Shown here in pieces: positions 1 through 4,224 of a DNA stretch of 5,158 nt. How positions within the stretch are numbered: position 1 is the stretch's first letter; every line of letters starts with the position of its first letter. The notes beneath the pieces are model-generated. The model did no database searches, had not been told where the DNA came from, and was given only the letters and a program-made list of their open reading frames with translations. This DNA is from Clostridia bacterium (lineage in GTDB: Bacteria > Bacillota_A > Clostridia > Oscillospirales > CAG-272): positions 1 through 5,158 of the forward strand of contig JAGBZZ010000028.1 in the NCBI GenBank assembly GCA_017652965.1. Reading direction: 5' to 3'. The position numbers and the translations under genes were made by a program.

Positions 1-2
1 AT

Positions 3-152
3 ATCGATATGGGTGATAGAAAGATAAAAATAGATCCCGATAACCCTAACTATATACGCAGCTATCTTTCAATATCAAAGCTAAACATCATAAATGAATT
101 TGAAACAGATCACGCATACGTAACGGTCAGCACAAAAGTCTCCCTTGTGTAA
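3..152 (+). CDS. C-terminal end of an unrecognised protein (5' end outside window)
   Basis: An open frame runs in from the left edge and stops at TAA (150-152), giving 49 residues. It includes the stretches KIKIDPDNPNYIRSYL and NEFETDHAYVTVSTKVSLV. I do not recognise the family. A Met codon at 9 exists, but only eight bases precede it, so no ribosome binding site can be judged and a longer gene cut by the window edge is more likely. Codon use is AT-rich, with ATA for Ile five times, whereas the genes to the right mostly use ATC. That suggests a different origin, perhaps a mobile or recently acquired element. The last codons lie inside the terminator hairpin that follows, so the present C-terminus may come from repeat sequence. 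The gene is convergent with ftsZ. That the frame is truly coding is inference from its openness and its join to a terminator. Confidence 0.5.
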   Translation: MDMGDRKIKIDPDNPNYIRSYLSISKLNIINEFETDHAYVTVSTKVSLV

Positions 153-166
153 AGGGAGCCTTTTTT
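134..166 (+). terminator. Rho-independent terminator, possibly a MITE-like repeat remnant
   Basis: CTCCCTT (140-146) pairs with AAGGGAG (152-158) around a 5-base loop. Past one mismatch the stem extends by AAAAG (134-138) with CTTTT, and the hairpin runs into a T6 tract (161-166). It overlaps the stop codon of the upstream partial gene and would end its transcript before the convergent ftsZ. From memory, the core CTCCCTTGTGTAAAGGGAG resembles the end of a short inverted repeat that is abundant in genomes of gut Clostridia. That match is recollection, not a search result. Confidence 0.8.
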
Positions 167-217
167 GTTCATCTATGCCTCGTCAATTTTCCTGGCAAGC
201 ACTGCCTTTGTGCCCAC

Positions 218-260
218 AAAAGCAAAATACGGCATACCTCTTTCGAGATATACCGTATTT
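218..260 (-). terminator. Terminator of ftsZ
   Basis: On the minus strand, bases 260-245 pair with 240-225 in an unbroken 16-bp stem (two G-U pairs) capped by a GAAA tetraloop (244-241). The stem is followed by a T-rich run reading TTTTGCTTTT with the last stem bases. It starts 26 bases after the ftsZ stop codon. The stem is AU-rich at its base and the T-tract is broken by GC, so termination may be moderate. A GNRA-capped stem would also stabilise the 3' end of the message. Confidence 0.7.
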
Positions 261-286
261 CTGAAAACTGTCCTTAAGAGCCTGCC

Positions 287-1426
287 TTAAATGTCGCGCT
301 TGGCCTTGAAGGGCTTAAGAACGCTCAGCGCATCGTCAAAATCAGAGTCGGACAGAGTCGCGGTCGGGGTCTTTTGCGGGGTGGTCGGGCGCGGCGGCTC
401 GGCCACGGCACCGGTAAAGATCGGCTCGGCTACCGGCGACTGAACGGGGTTAGCGATCGGTGTGGGCTTCTTTGCGCCCTCAAAGCCGGTGGCGATCACA
501 GTAATGCGGATCTCGTCCTCCAGAAGCGGGTCAAAGGTCGCGCCCCAGATGATGTTGGCGTCCGGATGGCTTTCCTCCGCGATGATGTTCGAGGCAAGAT
601 AAATGTCGTCAAGCGGCACGTCGGGCGAGCCGGTGATGCTGACAAGAATACCGGTAGCACCCGCGATGGAGGTCTCAAGAAGGGGAGAGCAGATCGCCTG
701 CTTTGCCGCGATCTCGGCCTTGTCGGGGCCTGTGCCGCATCCCACGCTCATGTGGGCAAGGCCGGCATCCTTCATAATGGTGCTGACGTCGGCAAAGTCA
801 AGATTGATAAAGCCGGGAACGTTGATAAGCTCAGAAACACTGCGTACCCCCTGCAAAAGCACGTCGTCCGCAATGGCAAAGGCGTTGGCCAGCGTAATGG
901 TGGCATCCGAAACCTGCTTCAGACGGTCATTCGGGATCACGATCAGCGAGTCAACGACACGGCGGAGATTTTCCACACCCGCCTCGGCCTGCATGTTGCG
1001 CTTTTTCGCCTCAAAGGCAAAGGGCATCGTTACGATACCAACCGTCAGGATCCCCATTTCGCGCGCCGCCTGGGCAATCACCGGGGCCGCGCCGGTACCC
1101 GTGCCGCCACCCATACCGGCAGTCACAAACACCATATCTGCCCCCACGATCTGCTCGCGGATCTCGTCAAGATTTTCCTCGGCCGCCGCACGCCCGATCT
1201 CGGGGTTGGAGCCTGCGCCGCGCCCGTGTGTGGTCTCACGGCCGATCTCGATCTTGGTGGAGGCACGCGAGGAGCGCAGTGCCTGGCCGTCGGTATTCAC
1301 GGCGATAAATTCCACTCCGTGAATATTGGTAGAGATCATGCGGTCGATGGCGTTGTTACCGCCGCCGCCTACGCCGAAAACTTTGATAATGATGCCTGCA
1401 CCGGGCTGTCTTTCATCCATATCCAT
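287..1426 (-). CDS. ftsZ: Cell division protein FtsZ
   Basis: FtsZ is the tubulin-like GTPase that polymerises at mid-cell into the Z ring and recruits the division machinery. The product has 379 residues, a normal length. Visible are the N-terminal nucleotide loop [15 protein letters not shown] (16-30), VNTD (43-46), the tubulin signature GMGGGTGTG (104-112), PNDRL (165-169) and the catalytic T7 loop NLDFADV (208-214) with Asn208, Asp210 and Asp213. The globular core ends near [10 protein letters not shown] (306-315). A Pro/Thr-rich linker follows (about 318-357), then a tail ending [12 protein letters not shown]. That tail lacks the usual IPxFL-type peptide that binds FtsA, SepF or ZipA. 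I chose the ATG at 1426 because AGGAGG (1433-1438) lies 6 bases upstream; the ATG at 1444 would put that site inside the gene. The start has its own promoter, and no ftsA or ftsQ lies next to it. Identity is certain from the motifs; the tail is unusual. Confidence 0.97.
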   Translation of the reverse strand: MDMDERQPGAGIIIKVFGVGGGGNNAIDRMISTNIHGVEFIAVNTDGQALRSSRASTKIEIGRETTHGRGAGSNPEIGRAAAEENLDEIREQIVGADMVFVTAGMGGGTGTGAAPVIAQAAREMGILTVGIVTMPFAFEAKKRNMQAEAGVENLRRVVDSLIVIPNDRLKQVSDATITLANAFAIADDVLLQGVRSVSELINVPGFINLDFADVSTIMKDAGLAHMSVGCGTGPDKAEIAAKQAICSPLLETSIAGATGILVSITGSPDVPLDDIYLASNIIAEESHPDANIIWGATFDPLLEDEIRITVIATGFEGAKKPTPIANPVQSPVAEPIFTGAVAEPPRPTTPQKTPTATLSDSDFDDALSVLKPFKAKRDI

Positions 1427-1461
1427 TTTAATCCTCCTATGCAAGGTCTCGTTTACATATA

Positions 1462-1477
1462 TCGATCAAAAGATCGA
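1462..1477 (-). promoter_or_regulatory. Small stem-loop in the ftsZ leader
   Basis: TCGATC (1462-1467) and GATCGA (1472-1477) form a 6-bp hairpin with a 4-base loop in the leader between the ftsZ promoter and its ribosome binding site. No T-tract follows in the direction of transcription, so it is not a terminator. It could be an mRNA-stabilising element or a protein-binding palindrome; the sequence does not decide. Confidence 0.35.
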
Positions 1478-1499
1478 AAATTCGAATTCTTACACCTCT

Positions 1500-1527
1500 A
1501 TTATACCATGTTTGTGTCCGATTGCAA
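1500..1527 (-). promoter_or_regulatory. Promoter of ftsZ (sigma-A type)
   Basis: On the minus strand there is TTGCAA (1527-1522), a 16-bp spacer, then a perfect TATAAT (1505-1500). The -10 is preceded by TGG, an extended -10. Transcription would start near 1493, giving a leader of about 65 bases before the ftsZ ATG. The -35 lies 18 bases past the stop of the upstream DUF523 gene, so ftsZ does not depend on read-through from it. Confidence 0.8.
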
Positions 1528-1545
1528 GGGGAAAAGAGAAAAAAA

Positions 1546-1980
1546 TCATTTCTCCCCGCTATAGGGGCCGTCCTCACAAAATACGGCGATCCCCTCGCGG
1601 CGCAAAAGCTCGGCCGTTACGCCCTCGCCCTCGGTCAGCACCCCGCGAAAGCTGCCGTCATAGATGCCGCGCGTGCCGCAGGAGGGGCTCCTGTCCCGCA
1701 GGATCACACCGTCGGCGCGGTACAGGCGGCAAAGGCGTACCACCTCGCGCGCCCCGCGGAGATATGCCTCACTCACATCCTCGCCCGCACGGTTGATCAC
1801 CTGCGCGCCGCGCCGCTCAGCCGGGATGCGCGGTGTCGGCAGGCCGCCCAGGGTCTCAGGGCAGATCGGGATCAGCACGTGCTCGGTAAGAAGCGCGGCG
1901 ATCGCCTCGGGGATGGGCTTGCTCTTCGCATCGTAGCGGCAGGGTGAGCCCAGAAGACAGGCACTGATCAGATAGGTCAT
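1546..1980 (-). CDS. DUF523 / TudS-type Fe-S protein
   Basis: This 144-residue protein matches the DUF523 family (YbbK-like) over its whole length. Visible are the N-terminal SACLLGSPCRYD (6-17), PICPETLGGLPTPR (38-51), GEDVSEAYLRGA (66-77), the Cys motif RSPSCG (97-102), IYDGSF (106-111) and GVTAELL (120-126). Cys8, Cys40 and Cys101 sit in the three conserved Cys motifs. In characterised TudS members three such cysteines hold a [4Fe-4S] cluster that removes sulfur from thiouracil or thiouridine; Glu42 in the CPE motif is also conserved. Desulfidase activity for this protein is an inference, because family members are not all tested. Cys14, Cys84 and Cys135 are additional. The start is supported by AGGAGG (1985-1990) 4 bases upstream. 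It is divergent from the membrane protein gene, with 85 bases between starts, and I see no clear promoter of its own. The frame ends 120 bases before ftsZ. Confidence 0.92.
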   Translation of the reverse strand: MTYLISACLLGSPCRYDAKSKPIPEAIAALLTEHVLIPICPETLGGLPTPRIPAERRGAQVINRAGEDVSEAYLRGAREVVRLCRLYRADGVILRDRSPSCGTRGIYDGSFRGVLTEGEGVTAELLRREGIAVFCEDGPYSGEK

Positions 1981-2006
1981 AGTTCCTCCTTTTGTAGGAA
2001 AAAAGG

Positions 2007-2035
2007 TTGACAGACGTCGGGATTTATGCTACAAT
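2007..2035 (+). promoter_or_regulatory. Promoter of the membrane-protein gene (near consensus)
   Basis: There is a perfect TTGACA (2007-2012), a 17-bp spacer, then TACAAT (2030-2035) preceded by TGC, an extended -10. Transcription would start about 2042, roughly 24 bases before the ATG. The spacer holds the palindrome GACGTC (2013-2018). This is one of the strongest promoters in the window and implies active expression by the housekeeping sigma factor. Confidence 0.85.
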
Positions 2036-2065
2036 CCAAGATATCAAAAGGGAGGGGGTAGCGAT

Positions 2066-2902
2066 ATGCAGGACATGCTACTGGATCTTCGCCGCTTTCA
2101 GCGGGGTGCGACCGATCTTACGCTGATCTCGCTTTTTGGGATCCTTAATTTCATCTGTGCGGTCGGGGGCACGTCCTTCTATATGCTGTTTGCCCCGTGC
2201 CTGCCCACCCTCTTCTTCTACGGTGGCAGGTGGCTTTCCGAAAATTCCGGGATGCCGTGGCTTTTGACGGCGGGTATTTTCCTTTCGCTTTGTATGCTGG
2301 CGCTTTGGGCGCTTTTGCGCATCCGTGTCCGTGGGCGCTACCGTGTGATGCTGGCTGCAACCCTGCTTTACGCGGCGGACACCGTCTGCCTGGTCGTCTT
2401 TTCGCTTTCCACCGGCTTTGTCACCGGGCTTGCCGATGCCTTTTTGCATCTCCTGTTTCTGATCCCGCTCTTCCGTGCGGTGCTTGCCGGCCGCAGGATC
2501 GAGCGGATGCCCGCCTTGACCCCGGAGCTTTTGGAGGCGACCTTGCGCCCCTTGGTGCTACCGCCGGAGGGGACACCGCTTGGCACGCCGATAGGGGATG
2601 CCCCGCCCGACGAAGCCGACACGCCCCCTCTTCGCCCCGAGGTGCGCCGCAAGCGATATTTCTTCAAAAAACAGATCTTCGGTCTTACCGTGCACGTGGC
2701 ACGCGCCCGAGGGGTAACCGAGCTCTGCGTGAACGGGCAGGTATATGCCGAGATCCGCGGGATCGTGGAATTTGCCTACAGCCTGAGCGCCACGGTCGAG
2801 GGGCATCGCATCACGGTGCGCCTCTCACCCGGCGGTGTGTACGGCCGCATGATCCTATTGGTGGACGGCCGCCTGGCGGCCGAGTGTCGCCGCTACCTTT
2901 GA
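2066..2902 (+). CDS. Polytopic membrane protein with C-terminal soluble domain, unknown function
   Basis: I do not recognise a named family. The 278-residue product has two parts. The first ~142 residues are strongly hydrophobic, with likely membrane spans at about 18-38, 63-85, 93-115 and 120-141; residues 39-54 are also apolar and may extend or follow the first span. Basic clusters at 9-13, 85-93 and 143-147 fit four spans with both ends in the cytoplasm. A Pro/Gly-rich linker (about 162-193, with GTPLGTPIG) leads to a charged, probably beta-rich domain (about 194-278). This contains RRKRYFFKKQIFG, VTELCVNGQVYAE, EFAYSLSATVEGHRI and ILLVDGRLAAECRR. Similar tails (NG.VY.E, then DGH.I, then DG..) seem familiar from clostridial hypothetical proteins, but that is memory only. 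The start has GGGAGG (2050-2055) 10 bases upstream and a near-consensus promoter. No catalytic motif is visible. It is transcribed alone and ends at a bidirectional terminator. Confidence 0.85.
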   Translation: MQDMLLDLRRFQRGATDLTLISLFGILNFICAVGGTSFYMLFAPCLPTLFFYGGRWLSENSGMPWLLTAGIFLSLCMLALWALLRIRVRGRYRVMLAATLLYAADTVCLVVFSLSTGFVTGLADAFLHLLFLIPLFRAVLAGRRIERMPALTPELLEATLRPLVLPPEGTPLGTPIGDAPPDEADTPPLRPEVRRKRYFFKKQIFGLTVHVARARGVTELCVNGQVYAEIRGIVEFAYSLSATVEGHRITVRLSPGGVYGRMILLVDGRLAAECRRYL

Positions 2903-2921
2903 TAGGCGCGCACAGGAAAAT

Positions 2922-2960
2922 AAACGAGCTTTATTGCTTTGGCAGTACAGCTCGTTTTTT
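2922..2960. terminator. Bidirectional terminator between convergent genes
   Basis: AAACGAGCT (2922-2930) pairs with AGCTCGTTT (2949-2957), a perfect 9-bp stem. A short TGC/GCA pairing is possible inside the 18-base loop. On the plus strand the stem runs into T6 (2955-2960), ending the membrane-protein transcript. On the minus strand it is followed by TTTATTTT, ending the LOG-family transcript from the right. It lies in the 60-base gap between the two stop codons. Confidence 0.9.
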
Positions 2961-2962
2961 AT

Positions 2963-3505
2963 TCAAGGCTCTTTTGCACTCTCCAGGAAATCAAGGAGTG
3001 CGCAGGGCTCGCGGAAGCTTGCCAGCATGTCGAGATCTCCCCGTGCCAGAAGCCCCTCCTTCACAAGGTGGGATAATAAGGCGAAAAGCGGGGCAAAGCA
3101 TCCGGCTGTATCCAAAAGGGTGATCGGCTTTTTGTTCCGTCCGAGATGGCGCAGGGTGTAGATCTCAAAGAATTCCTCCATCGTGCCGATGCCGCCGGGG
3201 GTGACGATAAAGGCATCCGAAAGATCCTCCATCTTCTGCTTTCTTTCCCGCATGGTCTCGGTGGAGATAAAATCGGTGCAGTAGGGGGAGAAGGCGCCGT
3301 CCGGGAAAAAGGTGGGGGCGATCCCCACGATCCTGCCGCCAAGACGATGGGCACCGCGCGCCGCCGCCCCCATAAGGCCACGCCCGCCCCCACCGAATAT
3401 AAGGGTATGGCCGCGGCGTGCCAGCTCCTCACCAAGCCGCTCACCTGCCGCAAGATATGCGGGAGAGATCTCGTCGCTGGCCGAGCCGTATACACAGATA
3501 TTCAT
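2963..3505 (-). CDS. LOG family protein (nucleoside 5'-monophosphate phosphoribohydrolase)
   Basis: LOG-family (YvdD-like) enzymes hydrolyse the N-glycosidic bond of purine or cytokinin riboside 5'-monophosphates, releasing the base and ribose 5-phosphate in the cytoplasm. The 180-residue product has the usual length and a Rossmann-like order: NICVYGSAS (2-10), LIFGGGGRGLMGAAARGA (35-52), the motif MRERKQKM (85-92), and the family hallmark PGGIGTMEE (103-111) followed by EIYTLRHLG. The hallmark residues of the active site are all present. In bacteria the role is probably purine nucleotide salvage or clean-up, since cytokinin production cannot be read from sequence; a molybdenum-cofactor-carrier-like relative is less likely given MRERK plus PGGxGTxxE. 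The frame stays open upstream to 3667, but the ATG at 3505 starts the conserved fold, has GGAG (3515-3518) 9 bases upstream and lies downstream of a clear promoter. It is convergent with the membrane-protein gene. Confidence 0.93.
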   Translation of the reverse strand: MNICVYGSASDEISPAYLAAGERLGEELARRGHTLIFGGGGRGLMGAAARGAHRLGGRIVGIAPTFFPDGAFSPYCTDFISTETMRERKQKMEDLSDAFIVTPGGIGTMEEFFEIYTLRHLGRNKKPITLLDTAGCFAPLFALLSHLVKEGLLARGDLDMLASFREPCALLDFLESAKEP

Positions 3506-3523
3506 TCTTTTTCTCTCCGATCC

Positions 3524-3559
3524 GGGGCATGCGCGGCGTGGCGCCTGTCCCCTTTTTTT
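3524..3559 (+). other. GC-rich hairpin with T-tract, antisense to the LOG-gene leader
   Basis: GGGG (3524-3527) and GCGC (3531-3534) pair with GCGC (3541-3544) and CCCC (3549-3552), with a 3x4 internal loop and a 6-base apex. A T7 tract (3553-3559) follows on the plus strand. It is thus oriented as a terminator for transcription opposite to the LOG gene, while on the minus strand it forms a hairpin near the 5' end of the LOG mRNA, between its promoter and ribosome binding site. No plus-strand gene precedes it, so it may block antisense transcription or structure the leader. Confidence 0.45.
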
Positions 3560-3569
3560 GTTCGCTTTT

Positions 3570-3598
3570 ATTATACCAGTCCTCGGGTGAAAAGTCAA
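3570..3598 (-). promoter_or_regulatory. Promoter of the LOG-family gene
   Basis: On the minus strand, TTGACT (3598-3593) is followed by a 17-bp spacer and a perfect TATAAT (3575-3570) preceded by TGG. It is close to the sigma-A consensus with an extended -10. Transcription would begin near 3563, leaving a leader of about 58 bases that contains the GC-rich hairpin. Confidence 0.88.
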
Positions 3599-3704
3599 GT
3601 ATCGCGTGTCGCAAAATGATGAAAAATGGAATGTATCGTTTACATAACGCCGCAAAAATCTACTCACGTCACCGATCTTTTGGCATATACTGATAAAGAA
3701 AAAA

Positions 3705-3731
3705 GAAAAAATCCCCGCATCTCTGCGGGGA
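3705..3731 (-). terminator. Terminator of spoVG
   Basis: On the minus strand TCCCCGCA (3731-3724) pairs with TGCGGGGA (3719-3712) around a 4-base loop. The stem is followed by a run of six Ts, then C and more Ts. It begins 5 bases after the spoVG stop codon. It separates spoVG from the LOG gene, which has its own promoter. The other strand also reads ATTTTT after the stem, but no plus-strand gene ends there. Confidence 0.92.
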
Positions 3732-3736
3732 ATTTT

Positions 3737-4054
3737 TCAGAAAACGGGATCCTCTGCCGCGCTGATCTCGGCCTCTCTCGCCTCGTTTTCACGGTAGGCG
3801 ATCAGCTGCACGTTGTAAGCATCGATCACAGCGTTTTCAAGATCGGTGCGGAAGGTGGCATTGATGGGATGCACGATGTCCCGATAGGTACCGTCGGGAT
3901 TCTTGCGGGAGGGCATGACGATAAAGTATCGGTCACGGGCATAAATGACCTTGATGTCATGAACGGCAAGCGCCTCGTCAAAGGTGACCGAAACCACCGC
4001 CTTCATCGGCCCTTCATCGAAGAATTTGCGGATTTTGATGTCTGTGATCTGCAT
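3737..4054 (-). CDS. spoVG: SpoVG family regulator
   Basis: SpoVG proteins are small site-specific DNA/RNA-binding regulators. In Bacillus SpoVG affects septation and sporulation, and in non-sporulating Firmicutes it affects envelope and virulence genes, so its presence does not prove sporulation. The 105-residue product matches over the conserved ~85 residues: MQITDIKIRKFFDEGPMKAV at the start, VTFDEALAVHDIKVI (23-37), FIVMPSRKNPDGTYRDIVHP (44-63), then INATFRTDLENAVIDAY. The conserved MPSRK, DG.YRD and HPIN elements, which lie near the nucleic-acid-binding helix, are intact. The acidic C-terminal tail (EAREAEISAAEDPVF) is variable in the family. AAGGA (4062-4066) lies 7 bases before the ATG. 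It is a single-gene unit between its own promoter and terminator, and divergent from murC. In several Clostridium genomes, as I recall, spoVG also lies near murC, so the association may be conserved although the orientation differs. Confidence 0.96.
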   Translation of the reverse strand: MQITDIKIRKFFDEGPMKAVVSVTFDEALAVHDIKVIYARDRYFIVMPSRKNPDGTYRDIVHPINATFRTDLENAVIDAYNVQLIAYRENEAREAEISAAEDPVF

Positions 4055-4095
4055 AAGAACTTCCTTTCGTTTTTTGTGATTTCTTTAGCACTTTC

Positions 4096-4122
4096 ATTAT
4101 ACGGGGGGAATATGACCGTCAA
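4096..4122 (-). promoter_or_regulatory. Probable spoVG promoter with a short spacer
   Basis: On the minus strand there is a perfect TATAAT (4101-4096), and TTGACG (4122-4117) lies upstream with only 15 bases between them, containing a C6 run. The spacer is shorter than the optimal 17, so this may be a weak or activator-dependent promoter, or the true -35 may be elsewhere. I see no good sigma-H-type match (AGGA/GAAT) like the one that drives spoVG in Bacillus. Confidence 0.6.
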
Positions 4123-4224
4123 AAAACAAGAGTGATATTTTTCTGTGACAGTTTTATGAATTTTTTTTGAAGACGCAGCGGATTCTGTCGGATCCTACGC
4201 CCTATGCACGAATAGGAGGAGAAT

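Noticed and set aside
173..286. In-frame extension after the ftsZ stop (36 codons ending in MPYFAFVGTKAVLARKIDEA)
   Set aside because: It reads like protein, but it passes through the terminator hairpin, and the only Met (233-235) lacks a properly spaced ribosome binding site. Without homologues it is more likely chance, though a decayed gene end is possible.
1449..1459. 11-base match TCGTTTACATA shared by the ftsZ leader and the region upstream of the LOG promoter (3636-3646)
   Set aside because: Matches of this length are expected by chance in 5 kb, and the two copies sit at different positions relative to their promoters.
1528..1560. Possible terminator after the DUF523 gene (GAGAAA/TTTCTC then TTTT)
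   Set aside because: The stem is only six mostly A-T pairs and overlaps the stop codon, too weak to call from sequence alone.
374..1564. Long plus-strand open frame of 396 codons opposite ftsZ
   Set aside because: It is antisense to an unmistakable ftsZ. Its translation shows no recognisable domain, and it has no promoter or ribosome binding site; GC-rich DNA commonly leaves such open shadow frames.
3506..3667. N-terminal extension of the LOG protein to the ATG at 3667
   Set aside because: The extension is Arg-rich, has no family similarity, crosses the promoter and leader hairpin, and the ATG at 3505 has a good ribosome binding site at the start of the fold.
3600..3704. Possible small RNA or short gene between the LOG promoter and the spoVG terminator
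   Set aside because: No start with a ribosome binding site, no good promoter and no conserved structure visible; it looks like plain intergenic DNA.
4130..4224. Candidate murC promoters (for example GTGATA with TATGAA, or TTGAAG near 4168)
   Set aside because: Each matches consensus poorly in at least one element, and none stands out among the T-rich runs.
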